Shown here: positions 1 to 5,440 of the stretch, piece by piece | Layout: every line of letters starts with the position of its first letter | Position numbering within the stretch: position 1 is the first letter of the stretch | Source of the DNA: Rhodospirillaceae bacterium | Lineage (GTDB): Bacteria > Pseudomonadota > Alphaproteobacteria > Rhodospirillales > 2-02-FULL-58-16 | DNA length: 5,460 nt | Assembly: GCA_013349695.1 (NCBI GenBank) | Contig: DUZD01000241.1 | Coordinates: 1 to 5,460 of the forward strand | Reading direction: 5' to 3' | Program-made: the position numbers and the translations under genes | Notes under the pieces: model-generated | The model's database searches: none | What the model saw: only the letters and a program-made list of their open reading frames with translations | Told to the model about the DNA's origin: nothing

Positions 1-1091
1 CCCATGAGGGCGCGGATGGCGGTCGGCGCGGTGTAAAAAATCGTCACCTTGTACTTGTCGCAAATTTGCCAGGGCCGCGACGCGTCCGGATAGGTGGGGA
101 GGCCCTCGTAAAGCACCATGGTGGCGCCGTTGAGAAGCGGCGCGTAGGCGATGTAGGTGTGTCCGGTAATCCAGCCGACGTCGGCGGCGCACCAGAAGAT
201 GTCGTCGTCGCGGCAATCGAAGATGTATTCGTGGGTCATCGAGGCGAAGACGCAAAACCCGCCGGTCGTGTGTACCGCCCCCTTGGGGGCGCCGGTGGAG
301 CCGGAGGTATAGAGGATGAACAAGGTATCTTCCGCTCCCATCTCCTCGGGCGGGCAGTCGGCGGAGGCGGCGGCCGTGACTTGGTGATACCAGTGGTCGC
401 GGCCCTCGGCCATGTCGATATCGTCGCCGGTGGCCTTGACGACGATCACCGTCTTCACCGTCGGGCAGTCTTCCAGGGCCTTATCGGCGTTGGCCTTGAG
501 GGGGATCTTCTTGGTGCCGCGGCGGCCGCCATCGGCGGTGATGAGGCAGTTGGATTCGCAGTCGCGGATGCGCCCCGCCAGGGCGCTCGGGGAGAAGCCG
601 CCGAAGACAACGGAATGAATGGCGCCGATGCGGTTGCAGGCCTGCATGGCGATGACCGCCTCGGGGATCATCGGCATGTAGATGGTGACCACGTCGCCTT
701 TTTTGATGCCCTGGTTTTTCAAGGCATTGGCCAGGCGGCAGACCTGCTCGTGCAGTTCCTTATAAGTAACGGTCCTGTCGGTCCCCGGTTCGTCTCCTTC
801 CCAAAGGATGGCGGCCCGGTCGCCGCGCTTTTCCAGGTGGCGGTCGAGGCAATTGAAGGACGCGTTCAAGGTGCCGTCGTAAAACCATTTGATGCTGACG
901 TCGGGAACGGTGAAATTGGTGTCCTTGATCTTGGTGTAGGGCTTGATCCAGTCGATGCGCTTGCCGTGTTCGGCCCAGAATCCCTCCGGATCGTCGATCG
1001 AGCGCTGGTACATTTCAAGGTACTTTTCATTGTCGCACAAAGCCGTTTTGGCGATGTGTTCGGGAACCGGAAAAACTTGCTCGTCCGACAT
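1..1091 (-). CDS. acs: Acetyl-CoA synthetase (AMP-forming), N-terminal 363 codons; gene runs off the left edge
   Basis: This cytoplasmic enzyme activates acetate with ATP to acetyl-AMP and then forms acetyl-CoA. Reading from the ATG at 1091 gives an unbroken frame of 363 codons to the window edge, beginning MSDEQVFPVPEHIAKTA. The N-terminal Acs domain is clear: WIKPYTKIKD near residue 48, the segment GRRGTKKIPLK at 189-199 (CoA-contacting loop of the family), the A3 nucleotide-binding loop YTSGSTGAPKG at 261-271, GWITGH at 306-311 and YTAPTAIRALM at 353-363. The family is about 640-650 residues, so roughly the last 280 are missing, including the TWWQTETG motif and the acetylation-regulated lysine. 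A Shine-Dalgarno-like AAAGAGG lies about 10 nt before the ATG. The gene follows two yciI genes on the same strand across a 174-bp gap that carries its own candidate promoter. Propionyl-CoA synthetase is less likely given the close match to Acs motifs; the family call is firm. Confidence 0.96.
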   Translation of the reverse strand, partial: MSDEQVFPVPEHIAKTALCDNEKYLEMYQRSIDDPEGFWAEHGKRIDWIKPYTKIKDTNFTVPDVSIKWFYDGTLNASFNCLDRHLEKRGDRAAILWEGDEPGTDRTVTYKELHEQVCRLANALKNQGIKKGDVVTIYMPMIPEAVIAMQACNRIGAIHSVVFGGFSPSALAGRIRDCESNCLITADGGRRGTKKIPLKANADKALEDCPTVKTVIVVKATGDDIDMAEGRDHWYHQVTAAASADCPPEEMGAEDTLFILYTSGSTGAPKGAVHTTGGFCVFASMTHEYIFDCRDDDIFWCAADVGWITGHTYIAYAPLLNGATMVLYEGLPTYPDASRPWQICDKYKVTIFYTAPTAIRALM

Positions 1092-1181
1092 GATCTGATG
1101 GCCTCTTTGTTATGGAATGCAAACGCTTCGGCATATCCGCCGGCAACGGGCGAATCCTGTTTCGCGGAGCCAGCAGAGGGG

Positions 1182-1209
1182 ATTATCCAAAAAATTGCCG
1201 AAGTGACAA
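1182..1209 (-). promoter_or_regulatory. Candidate sigma-70-type promoter of acs
   Basis: On the minus strand TTGTCA (1209-1204, five of six matches to TTGACA) is followed after 16 bp by GATAAT (1187-1182, five of six to TATAAT). The spacer contains a run of six T. Transcription would begin near 1175, giving acs a leader of about 84 nt. This suggests acs can be expressed independently of the yciI pair upstream. The call rests on consensus matching only. Confidence 0.5.
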
Positions 1210-1265
1210 GTCGCCAGCGAAAAAATACGCCGCCGCCGCCGATTGGACCGGCCAGCGGGCCATCG

Positions 1266-1550
1266 TCAGGCCAGCGGAAAAATTTGTTTGTAGGGGCGGA
1301 TGACGACGCTTTCGAAAATTGCCGCTTTGTTGAAGGGATCGCCGCCGGCGAACGCCTCCGCCTGGGCGCGATCCGGGAAATCCATCACCAACAGGCTGCC
1401 GACGCTATGGCTTTCGTCCTCGGCCAGCAATGGCCCGGCGGTGACGATGTTTTCGTTAAAGGAGCGGAGGTAGGCCATGTGGGCCTCGCGATGCTCCTTG
1501 CGGACGTCCGCCTGGTTGGGTTTGTCGATGCAGACGAGGGCGAAGATCAT
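1266..1550 (-). CDS. YciI-family protein, second copy of a tandem pair
   Basis: This is a 94-residue single-domain protein of the YciI family (ferredoxin-like alpha/beta fold). It begins MIFALVCIDKPNQ and ends RPYKQIFPLA. Family hallmarks are visible: R-E-A-H with His24, AGP at 38-40, and GDP at 70-72 with Asp71; the His-Asp pair is the proposed active site in YciI proteins. Length is typical. Most members have no known reaction, though the relative TftG is a dehydrochlorinase of an aromatic degradation pathway; that cannot be transferred here. The start lies three bases after the stop of the upstream copy, and its ribosome-binding site GGAGG sits inside the last codons of that gene, about 8 nt from the ATG, so the two are almost certainly co-transcribed and may be translationally coupled. 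The proteins align without gaps and share about 45 of 94 residues by hand count. Confidence 0.9.
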   Translation of the reverse strand: MIFALVCIDKPNQADVRKEHREAHMAYLRSFNENIVTAGPLLAEDESHSVGSLLVMDFPDRAQAEAFAGGDPFNKAAIFESVVIRPYKQIFPLA

Positions 1551-1553
1551 GAC

Positions 1554-1841
1554 TCATTCCTCCATCGGGAAGACTTTTTTCCACTGCCGGATGGTGACGG
1601 TTTCGAACAAGCCGGCTTGCCGGTAAGGGTCGCCGGCGGCGAAATCCTCCGCCGCCCCGCGGTCGGCGAAATCGAGGATGAGAACGGACCCGTTCATGCC
1701 TTGGCCGTCCTCTCCGAACGTCGGCCCGGCGACGCAAATCCGCTCCTTGAAGCGGCTCAGGTAGTCCAGATGAGCCTCTCGGTTGGCGGCGCGAACCTCG
1801 GCATGGCCCGCCTTGTCGACGCAATCGATGACGAAAAACAT
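1554..1841 (-). CDS. YciI-family protein, first copy of a tandem pair
   Basis: This is a 95-residue YciI-domain protein beginning MFFVIDCVDKAGH and ending WKKVFPMEE, complete and of normal family length. The conserved R-E-A-H (His24), AGP (38-40) and GDPY (70-73, Asp71) are all present, so both copies keep the proposed His-Asp active-site pair. The start ATG at 1841 has AAGGGA about 8 nt upstream, a reasonable ribosome-binding site. There is no signal peptide or membrane segment; it is expected to be a soluble oligomer. The gene begins only 26 bp from the terminal inverted repeat of the IS remnant, so its promoter either lies in that short gap, lies within the remnant, or is the ribA promoter read through. 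Specific function is unknown. Confidence 0.9.
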   Translation of the reverse strand: MFFVIDCVDKAGHAEVRAANREAHLDYLSRFKERICVAGPTFGEDGQGMNGSVLILDFADRGAAEDFAAGDPYRQAGLFETVTIRQWKKVFPMEE

Positions 1842-1867
1842 AAGCTCTGTCCCTTAAAATCCGAAAA

Positions 1868-1881
1868 ATGGGTATGCCCTT
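1868..1881 (+). repeat. Terminal inverted repeat of the IS remnant, left arm
   Basis: ATGGGTATGCCCTT differs at one position from the reverse complement of the right arm at 2242-2255. It lies just beyond the transposase stop codon at 1885, as expected for the 3' end of such an element. Confidence 0.75.
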
Positions 1882-1884
1882 CTC

Positions 1885-2208
1885 TCACGTCCCCCCCATT
1901 TCCGGGGTTGGGTCGCCGGCGGCGACGATCCGATGATACGGCGCGGGTTCGACAGCCCCGGCCTGCCGGGCGAGCTTGTGGAAGAGCACCCCCCGAACTT
2001 GTGAGCCTCGGCGGTTGAAGCGGAAGGTGAATTCGTCGAGGTAGTCGTGGCCGAAGGCGGATGCGGCGGTGGCTACGACCATTCGCCGCCACCGCGACAA
2101 TGGCCTTGGTCCCAGTTTTCCGGCCCTCTTGCCCTTTTCCGGGCCACCGACATAGGTTTCGTCAACCTCGACAGTGCCGGACAACAGTTCCCGTCCAGGC
2201 CGGACCAT
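1885..2208 (-). pseudogene. IS1595-family (ISXO2-like) transposase remnant, deleted and frameshifted
   Basis: The open frame of 107 residues contains two recognisable pieces of an ISXO2-like DDE transposase: LSGTVEVDETYVGGPEKGKR (about residues 9-28), with the first catalytic aspartate, and YLDEFTFRFNRRGS (about 56-69) running into the family's C-terminal tail ending PYHRIV. Between them the true reading switches by one base near 2117-2127: the alternative frame reads KTGTKAIVAVAANGRSHRRI, which resembles the family far better than what this frame gives. After RIRL about 90 residues are missing, including the TDG motif and the remaining catalytic residues. The N-terminal zinc-ribbon region of about 130 residues is also absent; an in-frame TAG lies just upstream of the ATG. 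The continuous frame is therefore accidental, restored by a frameshift plus a deletion. It is not expected to make a functional protein. Confidence 0.85.
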
Positions 2209-2241
2209 CCCCCAACACTATTACTTGTGCTAACCTGTGTT

Positions 2242-2255
2242 AAGGGGATACCCAT
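2242..2255 (-). repeat. Terminal inverted repeat of the IS remnant, right arm
   Basis: AAGGGGATACCCAT pairs with the arm at 1868-1881 at 13 of 14 positions. It ends three bases short of the ribA stop codon (TAG at 2261-2259). Confidence 0.75.
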
Positions 2256-2258
2256 AAT

Positions 2259-3428
2259 CTAAAAAATATGCCCGCTCCGCGCCGCTTTCGTCTTGAGGTA
2301 AAGTTCGCTATGTTTGTTGGAAGGGAAGCTGTGGGGAACCCGGTCCTCGACGGCGAAGCCGCAGGCGGCGAGCGCCGAAACCTTGTCCGGGTTGTTGGTC
2401 AGCAGCCTGATGCGGGAAAAACCCAGTTGGCGCAGCATCCGGGCGGCCGGCAAATAGACCCGTTCGTCGGCATCGAATCCCAATTGTTCGTTGGCGTCCA
2501 TGGTATCGAAGCCCTGGTCCTGCAATTCATAGGCCCTGAGCTTGTTGACCAGGCCGATGCCCCGCCCTTCCTGGGCCAGGTATAAAAGAACACCGCTGCC
2601 GGCTTTGGCGATCTCACGGATGGCGCCTTGCAGTTGATCGCCGCAGTCGCAACGGAGCGACCCCAGCAAATCGCCGGTGAAGCACTCCGAATGCAGGCGG
2701 ACGAGAACCGGTTCGTCGGCTTTCGGGGCACCGATGATGATGGCCAGGTGTTCCAATCCGCCGTCGATGGGACGAAAGGCGATGATTCTGGTATCATCGG
2801 CGTGCAGCAGCGGCACCCGGGCTTCGCTCACCGCCCTTAACGTCCGCGCCGCTGTATTCTCGTATTGAAAGATGTCGCCGCCGTCGACCAGAAGGAGGTC
2901 GTGGCGGGTGGTCCAGGCGGCGAGGTCGTCGGATTCCGGGTCGGCGAGAGCCGCCGTCACCGCCGCCGGCAGCAGCCGGGCCAGTTTGGCCAAACCGACG
3001 GCGGCGCTGTCGCAGCCGTGGGCGGCGGTCTCGGCGGCGGTGAGCCGCAACGATTTCATCGCCGGAGCGGCGGGGTCGAGGCCGGACAGGGGATCGGCCA
3101 GGTCGCGGATCATTTCGGCGCTTAGATCGTTTGCCGCCGTGACGGTCACGACTTTCGCCATTTTCGCCCGAATCCCCGCCAAGCCGATGACAGCGGCGCG
3201 ACGGCCGGTGATCGCCAAGGCCGGAGCGGAGTGGCTCATTGCCGCCAGCTTTTCCAGCGCTTGCGGAGTGACGCTTTCAGCGGCCTGAACGAGAACCGCC
3301 CTGCCGGCGGCGCCGCGAACCGCGACAACAAGGCCGCGACGCAGCTCGGAAACGGCGCGGTTCACCGCCAGCAAGGACACCGGCTCACGCGTGGCGGGCA
3401 TGGAAATCAGTTCAAGGCGATGCGGCAT
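2259..3428 (-). CDS. ribA: GTP cyclohydrolase II with degenerate RibB-like N-terminal domain
   Basis: RibA opens the imidazole ring of GTP, releasing formate and pyrophosphate, as the first step of riboflavin synthesis in the cytoplasm. From the ATG at 3428 it has 389 residues. The C-terminal half (about 200-389) is a complete GTP cyclohydrolase II: zinc ligands in SECFTGDLLGSLRCDC (Cys249, Cys260, Cys262), QEGRGIGLVNKLRAY (about 286-300), LQDQGFDT, and LLTNNPDK (about 342-349), ending near TKAARSGHIF. Residues about 25-80 echo 3,4-dihydroxybutanone-4-phosphate synthase (RibB) in pattern (VSELRRGLVVAV, then AAESVTPQALEKLA, then LAITGRRAAVIGL), but the acidic catalytic DDEDRENEGD stretch is replaced by VRGAAGRAVLV, so this half should be inactive for that reaction. 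The start is uncertain. ATG 3521 and TTG 3575 extend the frame by 31 and 49 codons, but that stretch has lower third-position GC, holds hairpins and lacks good ribosome-binding sites. None precedes 3428 clearly either; ATG 3401 is another option. Confidence 0.93.
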   Translation of the reverse strand: MPHRLELISMPATREPVSLLAVNRAVSELRRGLVVAVRGAAGRAVLVQAAESVTPQALEKLAAMSHSAPALAITGRRAAVIGLAGIRAKMAKVVTVTAANDLSAEMIRDLADPLSGLDPAAPAMKSLRLTAAETAAHGCDSAAVGLAKLARLLPAAVTAALADPESDDLAAWTTRHDLLLVDGGDIFQYENTAARTLRAVSEARVPLLHADDTRIIAFRPIDGGLEHLAIIIGAPKADEPVLVRLHSECFTGDLLGSLRCDCGDQLQGAIREIAKAGSGVLLYLAQEGRGIGLVNKLRAYELQDQGFDTMDANEQLGFDADERVYLPAARMLRQLGFSRIRLLTNNPDKVSALAACGFAVEDRVPHSFPSNKHSELYLKTKAARSGHIF

Positions 3429-3491
3429 GGCGCCAGAGTTGGTGGAACAAAAAAGCGGTTTGCCCGTCCCCACAAGGCGAAAACGGGTGGG

Positions 3492-3517
3492 AAATTCCGC
3501 GGCGGCGGAATTTTTTT
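3492..3517 (+). terminator. Rho-independent terminator-like hairpin pointing rightward
   Basis: AAATTCCGC (3492-3500) and GCGGAATTT (3505-3513) form a perfect 9-bp stem with a four-base loop, and the run of T continues to 3517 (seven T in all). On the plus strand this has the form of an intrinsic terminator. No plus-strand gene lies to its left, so it could stop antisense transcription over ribA before it reaches the response regulator. On the minus strand the same hairpin would lie in the ribA leader, with only three T after the stem. Confidence 0.45.
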
Positions 3518-3570
3518 CCATGGCCCGCGGGAACCAATGACAATAGACCCAAATGGCCGCCAGTGGAAGG

Positions 3571-3594
3571 GGCAAGGGCCTTACACGGCTTGCC
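3571..3594. repeat. Inverted repeat in the ribA/response-regulator divergent region
   Basis: GGCAAG (3571-3576) and CTTGCC (3589-3594) are a perfect 6-bp inverted repeat around a 12-base interior. The TTG at 3575 that would give the longest ribA frame lies inside the left arm. It may be a leader hairpin or a protein-binding site next to the divergent promoters. Confidence 0.3.
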
Positions 3595-3598
3595 GTTC

Positions 3599-3627
3599 TT
3601 TAAACCCCCGTCATTCCCATTTATAGT
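3599..3627 (+). promoter_or_regulatory. Candidate promoter of the response regulator, possibly bidirectional
   Basis: TTTAAA (3599-3604, four of six to TTGACA), a 17-bp spacer and TATAGT (3622-3627, five of six to TATAAT) form a reasonable sigma-70-like promoter. Transcription would start about 30 nt before the ATG at 3663. The -10 lies in the imperfect palindrome CCCATTTATAGTGGG (3616-3630). On the minus strand the same bases read TATAAA (3625-3620), so a leftward ribA promoter could overlap, although no good minus-strand -35 is seen. The palindrome could also be an operator. Confidence 0.4.
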
Positions 3628-3662
3628 GGGCATCGGCAACGAAAAGCGGAGCCGCGCCAGCC

Positions 3663-4355
3663 ATGACCACGGGCAAACGTATCCTCCTCGTCGACGACGA
3701 CGAAGCTTTGCTGCGGACGCTGAGCGAACAATTGCAGCTGCACGGGGAATTCACCACCACCGCCGCCGCCGGGACCGGGAGCGAAGCCCTGAAACTGGCG
3801 AAATCGGACTACTTCGACGTCATCATTCTCGATGTCGGCCTGCCCGATATCGACGGCCGCGAAGTTTGCCGCTTGATGCGCCGAAACGGGGTCAAATCGC
3901 CGATCATCATGCTGACCAGCGCCGACACCGATTCCGACACCATTTTAGGCTTGGACGCCGGCGCCAACGATTACGTCACCAAGCCGTTCCGCATGGGTGT
4001 CCTGCTGGCCCGGTTGCGCGCCCATATCCGCCAGCATGAACGCAGCGACGATGCCATATTCACAATTGGACCTTATACTTTCCAGCCCAGCGCCAAGCTT
4101 CTCGTCGATAACGAGACCAACAAGAAAGTCCGTCTGACCGACAAGGAAACGGCGATTCTCAAATATCTCTACCGTTCCGGCGACCGGGTGGTCGGTCGCG
4201 ACGTCCTCTTGGACGAGGTCTGGGGTTACAACGCCGGGGTCACCACGCACACCCTGGAAACTCACGTCTACCGTCTCCGCCAGAAAATCGAGCGGGATCC
4301 CTCGAACGCCAGGATTCTGCTCACCGAGCCGGGCGGATACCGGCTATCTCCCTAG
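3663..4355 (+). CDS. Two-component response regulator, OmpR/PhoB type
   Basis: This 230-residue cytoplasmic DNA-binding regulator is activated by phosphotransfer from a histidine kinase. The receiver domain (about 4-120) starts KRILLVDDDEALL, with acidic residues 11-13 for metal binding, phospho-acceptor Asp57 in ILDVGLPDIDG, Thr85 in PIIMLTSAD, Tyr104 and Lys107 in NDYVTKPF. The C-terminal winged-helix domain (about 130-230) shows LTDKETAILKYLYRSGDRVVGRDVLLDEVW, then the recognition-helix region TTHTLETHVYRLRQKIE, and ends LLTEPGGYRLSP. All key residues are present and the length is normal. The ATG at 3663 is preceded by a weak GGAG (3648-3651) 11 nt upstream. No kinase gene lies on either side in the window, so its signal and targets are unknown. 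It is transcribed away from ribA and is followed by a candidate terminator, so it may be monocistronic. Confidence 0.96.
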   Translation: MTTGKRILLVDDDEALLRTLSEQLQLHGEFTTTAAAGTGSEALKLAKSDYFDVIILDVGLPDIDGREVCRLMRRNGVKSPIIMLTSADTDSDTILGLDAGANDYVTKPFRMGVLLARLRAHIRQHERSDDAIFTIGPYTFQPSAKLLVDNETNKKVRLTDKETAILKYLYRSGDRVVGRDVLLDEVWGYNAGVTTHTLETHVYRLRQKIERDPSNARILLTEPGGYRLSP

Positions 4356-4383
4356 AGTATTTCATGGTTGGAGGGATTCGGCC

Positions 4384-4412
4384 GGCGCCGATGTTAGCTC
4401 AAGCGCCTTTTT
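4384..4412 (+). terminator. Probable rho-independent terminator after the response regulator
   Basis: GGCGC (4384-4388) pairs perfectly with GCGCC (4403-4407) around a 14-base interior that can add a GA/TC pairing, and the stem is followed directly by five T (4408-4412). It lies about 30 bp beyond the response-regulator stop. The stem is short, so the call is moderate. Confidence 0.42.
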
Positions 4413-4545
4413 CAACAGACCCGGCCAAAACCGGACATTGGGCCGAACGCCGCGGAGGGAAGACTATTTTGTCGGCGGTGGGATTTGGGTACTGTCGCCG
4501 TGGATTCGAAGGTTATCCGGGAAATGCCGGGAAAGACGTCAAGCC

Positions 4546-5046
4546 ATGAACGTCCTGCCGCCGCCGAAGGGTCTGGACATGAGCGAGGTCGCCACCGACG
4601 CCGGCCTTCGCGCCGCCATCGGACGCGAGGCGGATAAGCTCAAAGATTCCGGCCGCGGCGGAAACCGCCTGGACGAGGACGAAATCCGCCTGATTACCTT
4701 CCTCGCCAGCGAGGTCCTCCGACGGTTCGCCAACCTGAGCAGGGAGGAGAAAAAGGAACTGTTGCGCATTCGCGAGAAGGCCGAGAAACGCGAGACCGAA
4801 CGAAGAATCAGGGAAATCGTCGGAAACGTCGACCAGTTCATCGAGGACACCACCACCCCCAAGACGGTGATCCGCTTTTCCCTGATCAACGAACTGGAGA
4901 TCCGGATCGAATCCATGCAATCGGCGCTTAGCGGGGAGGCCAGAATGTACGAGGGGTTCCTCGGCAAACTCAAAGACGCAATAAAAAAGCTGGAGGAGGC
5001 CAAGACCAAGAGGCGTTCCCTCCAGGGGTTCCGGGAGTTCAACTGA
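4546..5046 (+). CDS. Hypothetical charged, helical protein of 166 residues
   Basis: I do not recognise this protein. It starts MNVLPPPKGLDMSEVATDAG and ends RRSLQGFREFN. It has no signal peptide, no membrane segment and no cysteine. After a short proline-containing start, most of it looks alpha-helical. Residues about 42-92 are very rich in Lys, Arg and Glu, with the KK-E-LL-R-R-K-KR-E-RR-R pattern at 66-91 suggesting coiled coil. A break (DTTTPKT, 101-107) precedes a second helical part (108-155) ending in a lysine-rich segment. Codon choice is GC-rich at third positions, like its neighbours, which supports a real gene. An in-frame TTG at 4438 would add 36 residues but has no support. ATG 4579 has a better ribosome-binding site (GAAGGG, 7 nt away) than ATG 4546, so the true product may be 155 residues. 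It is separated from the response regulator by about 190 bp and a probable terminator. Function unknown. Confidence 0.75.
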   Translation: MNVLPPPKGLDMSEVATDAGLRAAIGREADKLKDSGRGGNRLDEDEIRLITFLASEVLRRFANLSREEKKELLRIREKAEKRETERRIREIVGNVDQFIEDTTTPKTVIRFSLINELEIRIESMQSALSGEARMYEGFLGKLKDAIKKLEEAKTKRRSLQGFREFN

Positions 5047-5250
5047 TTCCGCCGCCTTGCCCACATCCCCACAGGCTCGACAACAGCAATCAGGAGACAA
5101 AATTTATCTTAAAACAGGCCGCATGATGGTCTGGACAACGGCGCGCGCTTCACTGGATCGACGGGCGTCGGCTACGCTATTCAGGAATCGAGATATTGTC
5201 CCACGGCTAGCAGCGATTTCTCACCCCTGTAATTCTCCGGCTTATGGATT

Positions 5251-5309
5251 GGGGTCTTGAATTGTGAATTTCTATATTTTCCGAGGTTCCATGCATAATT
5301 CAAGACCCC
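5251..5309. repeat. Perfect 13-bp inverted repeat with AT-rich interior
   Basis: GGGGTCTTGAATT (5251-5263) and AATTCAAGACCCC (5297-5309) are exact reverse complements. Pairing continues inward through a G-T wobble, T-A and G-C (5264-5266 with 5294-5296), giving a 16-bp stem around a 27-base AT-rich loop. It could be the ends of a tiny mobile element, an RNA hairpin or a protein-binding site. It is not followed by a T run on either strand, so it is not a standard terminator. Confidence 0.7.
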
Positions 5310-5417
5310 GAGGATGTGGATGCGCGCCGTTCCTACAACCAGAATCCCCCAGGTTGTCTCGCCTGCATTAAGTGACCGTAACAGAATAAATGAATCACCA
5401 TCCTCCCTTCCGTCGTC

Positions 5418-5440
5418 ATGGCCGGACTTGATCCGGCCAT
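5418..5440. repeat. Dispersed palindromic (REP-like) repeat of alphaproteobacteria
   Basis: ATGGCCGGA (5418-5426) and TCCGGCCAT (5432-5440) form a perfect 9-bp stem with loop CTTGA. Flanks CGTCGTC to the left and CCACG to the right match a palindromic repeat commonly seen between genes in alphaproteobacterial genomes, which produces spurious peptides such as GRIKSGHDD. The repeat unit probably continues toward the right edge. Recognition is from memory of that family. Confidence 0.7.

Larger units (their letters stand above)
1868..2255 (-). mobile_element. Internally deleted IS1595/ISXO2-type insertion sequence, both ends preserved
   Basis: A 388-bp element is bounded by 14-bp terminal inverted repeats, ATGGGTATGCCCTT at 1868-1881 and AAGGGGATACCCAT at 2242-2255, which match as inverted repeats at 13 of 14 positions. 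Between them lies transposase sequence of the IS1595 family (ISXO2-like), whose complete members are roughly 1 kb. The N-terminal zinc-binding part and the central catalytic part of the transposase are gone, so the element cannot move alone. Target duplications in this family are typically 8 bp. No exact one is visible; on the minus strand TTTTTAGATT precedes the element and TTTTTCGGATT (overlapping the last T of the repeat) follows it, which could be a decayed duplication. One end lies three bases from the ribA stop codon. The compact structure with intact ends resembles a MITE. Confidence 0.8.
3429..3598 (-). promoter_or_regulatory. Probable structured 5' leader of ribA
   Basis: This stretch lies between the ribA start and the divergent promoter. 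On the minus strand it contains the GGCAAG/CTTGCC hairpin (3571-3594), the 9-bp hairpin at 3492-3513, a CCCAC...GTGGG pairing (about 3468-3490), and a run of six T shortly before the ATG. Third-position GC of the frame running through it is about 61% by hand count, clearly below the body of ribA, which argues for leader rather than coding sequence. I looked for the conserved FMN riboswitch (RFN) core and did not find it. Whether the structures regulate ribA is inference. Confidence 0.35.

Noticed and set aside
1215..1265. Intrinsic terminator between the second yciI gene and acs
   Set aside because: GC-rich sequence is followed by six T on the minus strand, but the best stem I can draw is only about four base pairs.
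66..2018. A 650-codon open frame on the plus strand, the longest complete one in the window
   Set aside because: It is antisense to acs, both yciI genes and the IS remnant, all of which have clear family motifs on the minus strand. Its own translation is Gly/Val/Ala-rich with no recognisable domain, as expected for the opposite strand of GC-rich genes.
2399..2797. Minus-strand 132-codon frame inside ribA
   Set aside because: It is an out-of-frame reading of the GTP cyclohydrolase II core, whose zinc and GTP-binding motifs are intact in the ribA frame.
3429..3575. FMN riboswitch upstream of ribA
   Set aside because: The GGAATTTCCC stretch resembles part of the RFN core, but the other conserved RFN segments and their spacing are absent.
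5057..5260. A 67-codon plus-strand frame after the hypothetical gene
   Set aside because: There is no good ribosome-binding site for its first start, it has mixed composition and no recognisable motif. An AGGAG at about 5091-5096 is too far from the internal ATG at 5123 to support that start.
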